Notes under the pieces: generated by a model
Told to the model about the DNA's origin: nothing
The model's input: the letters and a program-made list of their open reading frames with translations, nothing else
The model's database searches: none
Shown here: piece by piece, positions 12,245-22,619 of the stretch
How the letters are laid out: every line of letters starts with the position of its first letter
Position numbering within the stretch: position 1 is the stretch's first letter
Position numbers and translations under genes: made by a program
Origin: Luzula sylvatica
Lineage: Eukaryota; Streptophyta; Magnoliopsida; Poales; Juncaceae
Length of the DNA stretch: 64,000 nt
Reading direction: 5' to 3'
Assembly (NCBI GenBank): GCA_946800325.1
Contig: OX326959.1
Location: forward strand, 35,003,408 to 35,067,407

Positions 12245-13431
12245 ATGGGACTCATGTAGAGAAAAGTTGTACCAATATGTGATAAATTATGCTTCTTCTG
12301 TCCAGTTAATGGTACAAAAAATCCTTGCGAGTATATTTCCTCGCACTCAGGTAATTCTAACTCCACAATTTTTCCTTTAAACCCTAATTATTGCTTCGAA
12401 TAGATCCTAATTGATTTAATTTTGCACGATGCAGAGCCAAATGATAGAATGATCGGAAAGCTCTTTGACTACGTTTCCAAAAATACCCCTCGCACTCCAG
12501 ATGTATATATAATTTTGATGTTTATCGAGTTTATTCATATTCAAATTAATATAATTTATTTAATGATTTTTGTGAATACTGTGTTGATAACAGCTTATTT
12601 GGAGCAGAAATGATTCAAGGAATTGAGAAATGGACACATTTATCTGGTCAGAGTCATTCCACGCATTTATATAAGAATGATTTCTTCGAGCAAGGAACAA
12701 ATGTACATTTATATTATTCTGATGATAACAATCTGTGGAATTTAACAAGTTGGTCGTTGTTAAATTATTTTCTGATGATAACAATCCGTCGAAGTTCGCT
12801 CCTCAGCTTTACAAACTCTTGCTTCATTGGTATATATTTATTTAAATATATAAGAAAAATATACAAATTTGAATTTTTCTTCTTCTTCTTAATCTAGGTT
12901 CAATACATGGGTGAGCACTCGCATGTGTCAGTGGATTTTGATAATGTGAGTTTGTTTAAATAATTTATGCTTATTTTTGTTCTATTTTGAAACGAGCATG
13001 ATTTTAGTTTTGTAATGTTCTTTTAATGATATATTAGTTTATTTTATTTTTGTACAGATTGTTCGGGTTACAATGGCCAATTACAAAATGAATCAAAATG
13101 CAAATGAAAATGGATATCAGGAAGAGCCTCAAAATTACATCGATGTTGTTATTTGAGTATTTCAGCATTTAAATTCCAAAAAAATAAATTCATTGAAATT
13201 TAATTTGTAATTATGATGCATTTTTTTAAAGGGATGCTTCGGAAAAAAAACCTTGGTATTTTTTGAGGGTCTGTTTGCAAAACATGGCGAAAATAGACAA
13301 AGAAGCAACCACTGTGAGCCGTGTTCTCAACCCGCTTCCCCGGTATTTTGACGGCTCCGATTCTTGGTCCCCAGAATCGGGAATTGCTTTCCCAGTTTTG
13401 TCAGAGATGCAAAGTTCCATGGATTCATCAG
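12245..13431 (+). pseudogene. Captured exons of an EFR3/SEMI-ROLLED LEAF2-like gene
   Basis: Exon-like pieces in native order: 12245-12350 (MGLM, stop, RKVVPICDKLCFFCP, then a shifted frame QKILASIFPRTQ), 12435-12502 (EPNDRMIGKLFDYVSKN), about 12587-12710 (TAYLEQK, a TGA where Cys is expected, FKELRN, then SSSKEQM), 12898-12945 with 13058-13156 (YMGEHSHVSVDFDN / IVRVTMANY), and about 13268-13431 (NMAKIDKEATTVSRVLNPL, SWSPESG). These match successive segments of plant ARM-type EFR3-like proteins (SRL2 family). Most are still bounded by AG/GT. Stops and frameshifts mean no full protein can be made. The match rests on remembered family motifs. Confidence 0.75.
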
Positions 13432-13485
13432 GTATGAACACAATTCACTTTACTTCTCTTAAAAGTTCCATGGTGGCAACTGCAG

Positions 13486-13699
13486 GGAGTTGGCTGGTCA
13501 GATTGATGTTGATGGTTTCCTTGTTAGCGGTGCATCTCTTAAGGTATGACAAATTACCATTTTACCCCTTTCTCTCTTGCTATCTGTAATTGGCGTAAAT
13601 CGATTTATTAAAATATATGTGTTTAATTTCTTATTTTTTTTGTAATTTTAGGCTGAATTTATTGACATCATCAAGTCGGCAACAGCGAAATCTGCCTAA
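13486..13699 (+). pseudogene. Captured last two exons of triosephosphate isomerase
   Basis: Exon 13486-13543 encodes ELAGQIDVDGFLVSGASLK and exon 13652-13699 encodes AEFIDIIKSATAKSA then a stop. The GT and AG borders and the intron are preserved. This is the C-terminal part of triosephosphate isomerase; DVDGFLVGGASLK is the conserved phosphate-gripping loop region, here with Ser for the second Gly. The rest of the enzyme is absent, so it is not functional. Confidence 0.85.
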
Positions 13700-14339
13700 G
13701 TTGCCATGGGAAACAAATAATAATTTATTTTGTTTTTTGAACATTTTCTTGTGTTGTTAACTTGGAATTTTGCCTGAGAATATTTTTTAGTTGATAACAG
13801 GCTTAATAAATATGTGCTGTTTTTTCAATAATAAATTCAAGCCGAGTTTTGTATTTTCTTTCTCTGTATGTTTCTTTAGAAGCTACTTTGAACAATTTCA
13901 TTCTGCTCTCCGAGGAGTATCTTTTTCACTTAATTGAGAAGGTGGCAGAAGTGGGCCCATTCTTGATATTTTTGCAGCGGTTTTCGAAAACATGTCTCAA
14001 AGCACAAACATAGCAAGATCTACAATTTCGTGTTTGTCGCACGGCAAAAATATTATCATCTCGAGAAGTATCTTTTTCACTTAAAATGCTCGCAGCGTAG
14101 CGCGGGTATTATACTAGTAAATGTTTAATTTACCACTATGTATGTGGGGTGTAAACTATCAAGTGGTTTTGTAATTTTACTTTACCCTCTCATTCCGTCC
14201 TAGCATTGGTGATGCCATCATGATAATATTGGTACCGGTAATTAGCGGGGACTTTGTCAATAAACATTTTGACAACTACATGCCCTGTCCCACGTTTTTG
14301 AAGATCCGAAGCCGACTTCAAAAAGGACCCCTATAATCA

Positions 14340-14480
14340 TGATAAGTAGTTTTTCCCTAGCGCAATTGCGCGGGACTATTTGAGTTTTATGTGTCATTTA
14401 ACGTGTTGTATGTGAGCGATATGGAATGAGCATTTATTCATTAATGAAAACATAATTCTACTCGGATATAAATAAATGCA
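14340..14480 (-). mobile_element. Possible Helitron 3'-end remnant
   Basis: CGCAATTGCGCGGG followed by GTGTCATTTAACGTGTTGTATGTGAGCGA resembles the 3' terminal region of the minus-strand Helitron at 51074 (CCGCGCAATTGCGCGGGG, then GTGTAATTTAGTGTGTTGTG). The terminal CTAG is not intact. Confidence 0.4.
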
Positions 14481-16356
14481 CGGTATATGTTGGTTGCGTG
14501 TATAGTCATAAGCTTTATGTGTCCTTGACCAATTTCGTTCATCAATCAAATTAATGTAATACCAAAGCGGATTTCGTCACATTTAACGTAATTAAACCTT
14601 CAATGGTCACATACACTAATACAACTAAATGGCATGAATCATGATGTGGATGTGTAACATGAAAATTTCATGTAATGTGATCTTAACATGTCTATTTCCA
14701 ACTTGGTTCACCTAAAAACATTAGTGAGATCATTAAAACCATCTCCCTTAAAACGACATTGAGACGAACTATCTCCTTTGATACCTTAATGAGACAAACC
14801 GCCTGGTTTAAATCGTATCGAGACAAAACTTGTTTAAATCGGAGTAAAATTATAAATAAAATTGTAATTCTCCATAATAACCATAATACCGAATAAACTT
14901 GAAAGCCATATAAATGTATCATATGTCTATGACATATGTTTATATCTCGTGTCTATATCGTAATAATTGTACACAATTTGTACTCCCACTATAACCAAAT
15001 ATCCTCAACCGAAATAAAATCGAAATATCCATAAACATGATAATACTCATATGAGTGACGTCATACTCATATAATTTTTTTGGATAATTATAATTTACTA
15101 AAAATGAATCCATATGGAGTTTGTACCCAAAAAATAATATATAAATATTACTCTAAAATCTTAACTTTAAGTTGTTGTACTTTATAATTGTTAATTATCA
15201 TACAATAACTTAGTGGTCTACACATGAATGTCCATTATATATTCATCCGCAAACAAGACATCTTAAAAAACCATATTTTCAACAAATGTTAGAACCGAAT
15301 TAATGTCAAACAGAGAACTATATTATATTCAAGCATTGTATTGTTCACCAAAATAACCGAATAATAATAATAAATTCAAATAAATGTTATCCCCATCATC
15401 AATATATCCATTTTCAGTTAATATTTTGATTTGGTCAATCATATTAACTTGTTATTGATATCATGTCGTAGTAAAACCAACTAATCACCACACACTTATT
15501 ACCACACATGCACATGAAATTATATTAAATATTGCCTTCTTTTGGGCCGGTCAATGTTTAAAGTATATCATATACATATCCATTTATATTTCAAAATATA
15601 ATCAACGTCAACAAGAAATGTCATTTTGGCGACATGTTGCTAACATTAATTAATCTTAAAATACACATTTTAAACCTTTTAAATAAAACTTAAAATTATA
15701 CCTTAAAACTTTATTGCAAATTTATTATGAGAAATTACTTAAACTTTACTAAGATTATTGCAAATAATCCTTGACAAGGAGTTATTCGTAAATATAAAAT
15801 TTACATCTGTTTTTACAAATAAATTCCTTGTTTTCCAATATTGCATACATAACCTTGTATTTTCTGGTAGCGCAAATTTCTCTTAATTAAGCACTTATTT
15901 GTAAATATAAAATTTTCCAATTTTACATGCAAATCCTCATGGTCAATTTAATAAATTAGATCCTTTAATTTTCTTAATTTGCACTTAATACATAACTCGT
16001 TAATAATTCATCTAGTATCTCAATTTTCCATAATCAATACCTTTTTTTATTTTACTGAGTTATTGTAAACTTAATAATTTAACGTGTCATTCTGAAAATT
16101 GAACGTATATACATAAACGTTTTATTCAATTCTCAAAATGCTAAAAACGCAATTCTTAATTTCCAAAAAACTGAAGTTAAATAAAGGATTATGTTATTGC
16201 AAGAGCTAACATGACTTAATTAAGAATACTCTAACTTTTTTTTTATCAAATGATCATTATGTCCCTATTAATCATGATTGATATTTTCTACGCTTATGAC
16301 TTAGCGCAACTTCCATAAATATATATAAGAATTGAGAAATATGAAAATGACATGTC

Positions 16357-16390
<34 letters not shown>

Positions 16391-16800
16391 TAATATATTT
16401 TTTATATATTCGAAGACTAAATATTATTTTTATCATTTTTTTGGTGATGATTTAAAATCATGGACATCATGTATGAGTAATTTGACTTAATTATATTTCT
16501 AATATATTATATTTGTTCTTCATAATATTAAAAAGGATAATAAATTTGTACTTATTTTGCATGATTAAGGGAAGATAATAAAACTAATATATGAGTGTAA
16601 ATTTGTACTTATATATGAAGATAATAAAACAAATATATGAGGATAATTTTGATTCTGATATATATCTAGACTAACTAATCAATTAGGAATTATATATATC
16701 TAAACTAACAAATATGCATCAGTAAATAAATTTGTACATAATAATTTTGCAAAAACACGAACGTAATCTAACATATATATATATGCATGTAAATAAATTT

Positions 16801-17028
16801 GGATAATTAAGATTAGAAGATCAGTACCAATTCAAAGAGAAGAGAAGAATATGTGCAAACTTGAGAAGAGGGGAACAAGCAAATGAGAGTAGGTCCCAGA
16901 TGGAAAGATTAGTCGAAGAGAACAATTCCTTTCGTTAGGGACACGAAAAGCTACAAAAAGAAGGCACATTAGGAATCCGAATATTTAGTGTTATATTTAT
17001 ACCTCGGATTATTTTTATTATAGTAGAC

Positions 17029-17071
<43 letters not shown>

Positions 17072-17232
17072 TGCCTACACACTGCATAGTGAGATGCTAT
17101 TTTTCCCTTTAAATTATCCAATAGCTTGAACCGAAAAGTTTCGATCACCAAACTAATTATCCTTCTTCTAATATCATTGATAATTGTTGGCTGACACGTG
17201 TCCTTATTCAATGTAAGTAATACTTTCATTTA
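16801..17232. other. Best-conserved island within block A
   Basis: Between about 16801 and 17232 block A is nearly identical to about 45795-46212 of block B, including GAGAGTAGGTCCCAGATGG, CGTTAGGGACACGAAAAGC and TTATATTTATACCTCGG. The surrounding duplicate has many more changes. The exception is a (GA)n run, long here (17031-17070) and short in B. The island could be a promoter or noncoding RNA; there is no conserved ORF. Confidence 0.5.
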
Positions 17233-17237
17233 TTTAG

Positions 17238-17420
17238 GGAAAATGTTGGACATACCCCCAACCTCTCTCCCCTCACATCGTTGATGACGTGAATATGATT
17301 GAACACTTTGAAAAATTAACATTTTAATTCATAATTTAACATCTTAATTGTATGTTCAATCATAAATTGAGATAATTAAATCATAAATTAAGATGTTGGA
17401 GCGTACTAGTTCCAACATCT
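17238..17420 (-). mobile_element. MITE-like insertion, present in block A only
   Basis: Begins GGAAAATGTTGGACATAC and carries GATGACGTGAATATGATT. This is the same sequence, reversed, as the right part of the element in copy 2 intron 1 (20145-20401). Block B passes from TTTATTTAG to GCATCTGTGTTG without it. The right edge is blurred by a duplicated GTACTAGTTCCAAC. Confidence 0.6.
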
Positions 17421-18313
17421 GTGTTGGAGCGTACTAGTTCCAACTTCCAACCTATGACCCTATAACAAAAGGGGTTTGGCACTGTACCTTCATTCTCAAA
17501 ATGATTTTTTTTGATGCTTCAATCAAAGATTCAAATGTGATTAAATAGATTGATTAAATATTTTTATTCAATCAATTTAATTAATCATTAATTTATAATT
17601 TAATCAATTCATTTAAATACCTTCGATCGACGCATTAAAGATATTTAAGTGAGTGGGAGACATAATATATTTTCTCATAACAAAAGGTGCAGGTTTGTAT
17701 CTGGCTATTTTCATTTTTTTCTTCTTAATTTCAAGTATTTTCAAAAGAACGGATGCTTCAACGGATGCTTCAACGTAATTCCAACCAAAATAATTCTATG
17801 TTGTTTTGTTTCAAATTATAATCTATCACTGATATCCACAAAATAATGCAAATGTCAAGCATATAATATATGTAAAATTACAAAATTGTCACGCGTCATT
17901 ACAAATGAAAACAATATTTATATTCTATGAAAATAAGCATTAACATATCCAAAAAATAATCTAAAACACCATATATGTCCACACAATAAATGCAAAGTTC
18001 ATATATATGTGCAAATGAAACTATCATGTCATTACCAATGAGAAAATAATACTTGAATTCTTATAAAACTACGAAATATATATTTCTAGCATACTTTACA
18101 AAATTATAAATATGACGTGTCTAGTTTTCCTACAATACTGAAATAACATAACAATTTTTATAATAAAAACTAATGGAATGATGGATACAATTAGCACATC
18201 CAATAATAATGTTTTTATTTTAGAAAAAGGAGAATCTTTCAGTTATTCCATGACTTGTATTAAAAAAAAAAAAATTACGTAATTTGTAAACAATAATAAA
18301 AAAAACAGATAGA

Positions 18314-18660
18314 GTGTCCTATGATGTTAAAATTATGGATTTATATTTTCCAAGCCTCATCCATTGGATGACTTTTTCTTATGTTTTTTGTGCAACTAAA
18401 TTTGGTTTTAGAATGTGTCCATCAAATATTCTTGCGTTACGTTGTTTTCAAATTGCCCAGTTAGTCGCCGTCCATATTGTTTGCGATGGTTTTTCTTGTT
18501 TTCTTTATTTAGCCTATCTCGATTTGTTATTCATGTTTGTATTACCGTTTGTTGACAATACATTCTTATCGAAATTCTTCTCCATGTTGCAAATGTAAAA
18601 GTGCATTGAAAGAAGAGATGTTTTGAAGATTATTGTTGACTATACATTCTTATTGACAAA
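18314..18660. other. Region of block A lacking an equivalent in block B
   Basis: The sequence between the AT-rich stretch at 18300 and the TTTGGCCACTGC anchor differs from block B, which instead has the leader-like exon at 47438. A 94-codon ORF here is rich in hydrophobic residues but has no recognisable domain and is not called as a gene. Confidence 0.4.
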
Positions 18661-18876
18661 ACAATTACTACTTAAACAAGAAACTTTGGCCACTGCATAA
18701 ATCTGCAAGTTTTGCAATGAAATATTATTTGTTCACATGATAAAGTCATGCATCATGCATGTGAGATATCGATCGCTATAATATCCAAACGTATTTGTAT
18801 GACATTCGAACTGAATCCATTCATTATTCCACGTTTCAATATAATAATTATCTCACCATATCTGCTCCGTCTGAAT

Positions 18877-19028
18877 GAGTAATGATATGACCACATAAAC
18901 CAACCACAAGTGCAACACAAATATCTAAAGTAATGACATTAATTAGTTAGGTATAAATCACAAATAAAACACAAATTTAAGTATTTGTGTTATATTTGTA
19001 ATTAATTTATGTGACCATATCATTACTC
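18877..19028. mobile_element. MITE of the GAGTARTGAT-end family (shared by blocks A and B)
   Basis: Starts GAGTAATGATATGACCACAT and ends with the complement ATGTGACCATATCATTACTC. The counterpart is at 48201-48352 in block B, so insertion predates the duplication. Flanks are CCGTCTGAA and CCGTTTAGA, a plausible decayed 9-bp duplication. Confidence 0.8.
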
Positions 19029-19150
19029 CCGTTTAGACTCTTGTATCCGAATAAATTTTTTCACATGGTTTTGACTTGATTTTTGAAACGTTGGGGTAAC
19101 ACGGACTCACATATATAATTTACATACTCGCCTTGCATTTCCATATATTC

Positions 19151-19562
19151 TTTTTATGTCTATATATTATTTTTCATTTTCTTTTTGATACTTTAGTATT
19201 CGCAAGTCTTACATCTTTTTGTATTTTTATACATTTCTCTTTATTCTGTATATACATTTTGTAATAGTTTTTTTTTTTTTTTTTTGACAAAATTATAGAA
19301 TGGGCTCTGTGACCGACACCTGAAAGTTATACATTTCACATAAAACAAAATTACAATGTTTTTTGTTTGTGGAATTTCTCAAAAACACCTTAATTTTTTT
19401 GAAAATTATGAAAAACCCTTTCTTTTTAAATTCTCTAAAAAAATCCCTATATTTTTTTGTTTCGCAAAAAAAAAAAAAGCCTAATTTTTTTTTTAAAATT
19501 TCCTCAACAACAGTAAACCTGAAACACTCACAACAGCAATTCATCTGTGCAGATTAAGAACG
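19151..19562. other. Region between block A and copy 2
   Basis: T-rich tract (19268-19284) and AT-rich text. From about 19515 (ACACTCACAACAGCAATTC) it matches the leader of copies 1 and 3. No other feature was seen. Confidence 0.5.
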
Positions 19563-21207
19563 ATGGCAGACACTACTAATTACGTTAATATTGCTCGCTA
19601 TTCGGCATTGCATGTAGCTGTTATCCAAGACGATTGGGTGAGTGCCGAGTCTTTCCTAGATCTCAATCCAGAAGCAGTTGCAGCTAAAATCACGCCATAC
19701 GGTGAGACAGTGCTCCATATTGGTGTCATGACAATGTCAACATCTAATTTTAAGAAGTTACTAGCTCGTGTGCCGGACGAATTATTGTTACTTGATAGTT
19801 TATATGGAGGGACCCCTCTTCATTATGCTGCATATGGTGGAAAGTTGGAGGTAGCGAAACTTTTGGTGGCTCGAAATCCTCAGTTACCGAACATTTCGAA
19901 AGGTCCGAACCTTTTTCCGATCCACCGTAGTGTTACTTTTAGCTACAAGGATGTTTTCCTGTACTTGTTAGAAGTAACCAAGCACGACACCACACCAAAT
20001 CCTTTTAATGGCGAGTCAGGAAACCAGCTCATGATATGGTTAATAGATTCTTCATTTGTTGGTAAGTACTAAACTATAAACTATTCTGTGAAGCTCCTTG
20101 TGTAGAGCAATGAATTGGCGGGTTGGTGTTACTATTAGTCTATTGAGTAGTGATGTACACCCTCTTGTACTAGTACTCTCCTCCCATATTCTCGATGATG
20201 TAGATATAATTTAACACCTTCAAAATTAACACACAAAAACATGATTTAATATTTTAATTTATGATTTAATTATCTTAATTTATGATTGAATATACAATTA
20301 AGATGTTAAACCATAAATTATAATATTAATTTTGAAGGTGTTAAATCATATCCACGTCATCAAGAATGTGGGGAAAAAAATAAGTATGTCCAACATTTTC
20401 CTAGTCTATTAGTCTATTTTTACATTAGTTTTTTTTTTTTCCATGTAGAGTCGGCATTAAAATTAGTTCAAAGATATCCCAGTTTGGCTGTTGAAACTGA
20501 AAGTGCATACAGTACTCCTTTGCTCGCACTGTCCGTGAGATCTCATCTGTTTCCCAGCGGAACAAAGTACAATTTCTATCAACGGTTAGTCTACAAATGT
20601 AAGGTACTCTTTTTTTTTTTTTCATCCAAATCTTCACTTTTATTCAAAAGGAAAAAGAACTACTGCTTTATACAAAGTATTTTAAATAGCTAAATATGAA
20701 ACTAGACCAGCAAAAGATTTCGAATTCAGAGAAATTGCCGATTTAAATCTCTCTTCCTCTTTCTCATTTAGGTATTCCTTTGGATAGACATGCAGAGAGG
20801 AATATTTATGTGAAGAAGCAAAACTGTGTACAAATATTCTGTTTTTGGTTGTGGGGAATATTTATGTCAGGTAGGTCACACATGCAAATTAAGTGTTAAC
20901 AAAATATCTTTTTGTTTTATCACAACGTACTTAGATTGCTAAAAATGTTATAATTATGCTCCTTGGCTCCCAATTTATTTTTGTTTATATTCCAGTTCCG
21001 TAATTTGGTCGTACAACAATAAAATTCTGTTAACCGCCATATCAAATGTCTTAAAGACAGATAATCTATTAGATTTCAGTTTCTTATTTCATTTTAATTG
21101 TGATTTTAACCCTTGGATCCCAAGTAACTAATTATATAATTTATATTTTCTTTTTGGAGTGTGGGACGTGTTGTACAGATTATTTTGGAATGGCGGCATA
21201 ATGCTAG
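19563..21207 (+). pseudogene. Ankyrin-repeat/PGG gene copy 2, lacking exons 5 and 6
   Basis: Exons 19563-20061, 20449-20598, 20772-20870 and 21160-21207 align with exons 1-4 of copy 1, with GT-AG borders and open frames (265 codons). The start lacks the acidic repeat region and goes directly from MADTTNYVN to ankyrin repeats (GGTPLHYAAYGGKLEVAKLL). About 30 bases after the exon 4 donor, similarity to the other copies ends; no exon 5 (PEIKRIK) or PGG exon is found before copy 3. Exon 3 is shorter (99 versus 132 nt). A soluble ankyrin product is possible if transcribed, but loss of the membrane domain suggests decay. Confidence 0.85.
20145..20401 (+). mobile_element. MITE in intron 1 of copy 2, 9-bp target duplication
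   Basis: Starts GAGTAGTGATGTACACC and ends GTCCAACATTTTCC, with inner inverted arms (GATGATGTAGATATAATTTA versus the complement of the right arm). TAGTCTATT flanks it at 20136-20144 and 20402-20410. Copies 1 and 3 lack it at this site. Confidence 0.88.
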
Positions 21208-21322
21208 GTAATTGTGAAACTAATTATATAGTTTACGAATTTGATATGAATTGATGACGAGTATAGATGGCAATAGATAATGCAAGTTTACTGCAATGCT
21301 CAAATTAAACAAGTTGCACCAG

Positions 21323-21359
<37 letters not shown>

Positions 21360-21890
21360 GTCCATGTACATAAGAATCATAACTTACAACTAGGGTATAT
21401 CTGATATTTTGAGAATTTGCAGGATTAAAAATAAAATTAATCCTAAACGTAAATCCAAGTTGTAAGATACAAAAAAACCTTAAAAAATGATGGAATAAAT
21501 TAAGCTCAGTACTCATTTTTTACTTGTCATGTTTTCATCTAATGAGCTCTACTAATAGAACCGGCCGTCTTCAACACTCCCCTTTTCTTGTCGATCAAAG
21601 TAAAATCCTGATTTTACGTATCTATTAGCTTCTGTACCGCCATTACTTATTGTTTCTTGAACACTCCCCTTTTCCTCTTCCTTCTAATCCATCAAAATCA
21701 AACAAAAAGAATTAAATCCTCGCTGCAAAGGGGGACTAATTTATTCATCGGACAAATGAGAAATCAATTAACAAAAGATCCATGGATTAACAAAAAATTA
21801 CCAAACTTCAAGGGGGGGAGGGGTAATTCCTTGCTCTTCCATTAAATAAGTCATGATTAAGGATTTAACAAAAAAAAACCTCGCTGCAGG
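21208..21890. other. Breakpoint and unassigned sequence after copy 2
   Basis: Gene similarity ends near 21240. It is followed by a (TAA)n microsatellite (about 21325-21359) and mixed sequence with no recognised gene. Confidence 0.5.
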
Positions 21891-22313
21891 CAGGGCCGGC
21901 CCAACCATACGAAGGGCCCGAAGCTAATTTTTCGAAAAATATCCTTCAAATTAATTATTAAAGAAGATTAAGATTTTAGATGTGATTGTGTGGTTTCTTG
22001 ATTAAGGTTCTTGATTTTTTGATATAAATCCAAGGTCCAAATTTCGTCACATCAATTTTTTCTCGTAGTTTCTTTGTATTTAGAGGCAAAAAAAAATAAA
22101 AATATTGGTTGTAGGGATTCGAACTCATGACATCTCATTAATTTGATAATTGCTTTACCAATTAACCAAGAAAGTTCTTGTGATATTTAGTAATTGTATT
22201 GTAATTATACTTATTTTTAACCGGATAAACCATATTTTTCGAAAATTTTGGACCCCTTAAAATTTTGGACCCGAAAGCCGGGCTTCATCGGCCTTTCATA
22301 TGGGCCGGGCCTG
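21891..22313. mobile_element. hAT-type non-autonomous element with 8-bp target duplication
   Basis: The ends CAGGGCCGGCCC and GGGCCGGGCCTG are inverted repeats. The direct repeat GCTGCAGG flanks it exactly at 21883-21890 and 22314-22321. No transposase is present; the interior has a tRNA-like segment. Confidence 0.92.
22107..22172 (-). other. tRNA-derived (Pol III box A/B-like) segment inside the hAT element
   Basis: On the minus strand TGGTTAATTGGTA resembles box A and GAGTTCGAATCCC matches the box B core (GWTCRANNC) about 45 bp downstream. It cannot fold as a complete tRNA by eye, so it is called SINE-like rather than a tRNA gene. Confidence 0.5.
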
Positions 22314-22619
22314 GCTGCAGGAATGGGTTGCATCTCCGAAAAGGATTCAAATAAACTAGTTTGCATCTTCAATTAATAAGTCATGATTAAGAAATATTGT
22401 AATCTAAAAGCTAATTCAGATGTGTTGTGTTCATTACTTTTGGACTAGTTTGTTTTTTATATGAATTAGTATACCCTAATAATTACTAATAATTAGGGTC
22501 TGAAATATTAATTAGGGTCTTATAGTAATTAATCAAATTGGGTTTGGTTTCAACAAATTGGGCCATGAAAAAATATATTTATTTTATTTTTAAAGATAAA
22601 GTCTAATTTCTTAATAACT

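Larger units (their letters stand above)
11167..14117 (+). mobile_element. Non-autonomous, gene-capturing Helitron
   Basis: The proposed 5' terminus TCCTACTATTATATTTGAC follows an A. The 3' terminus reads GCGCGGGTATTATACTAG and is followed by T. This gives the A|TC...CTAG|T arrangement expected for insertion between A and T without target duplication, with a GC-rich potential hairpin just before CTAG. No Rep/helicase is present. The interior carries exon and intron pieces of two unrelated host genes in the same orientation, the hallmark of gene-capturing plant Helitrons. The 3' end is more secure than the 5' end, which was chosen by resemblance to typical termini. Confidence 0.75.
14502..19150. 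repeat. Duplicated noncoding block A (partner 43106-48415)
   Basis: Colinear with block B in the same orientation. Anchors include ATAAGCTTTATGTGTC (14508 / 43110), GGGCCGGTCAATGTTTAAAG (about 15544 / 43980), GATCAGTACCAATTCAAAGAG (16820 / 45809), CATAACAAAAGGTGCAGG (about 17676 / 46426) and TTTGGCCACTGCATA (18685 / 47748). Blocks differ by indels and by independent insertions. No ORF is conserved between them, so it is not an obvious gene. It ends about 400 bp before copy 2. Confidence 0.85.

Noticed and set aside
18314..18598. 94-codon hydrophobic ORF in block A
   Set aside because: Not conserved in block B, no domain and no splice or promoter context.
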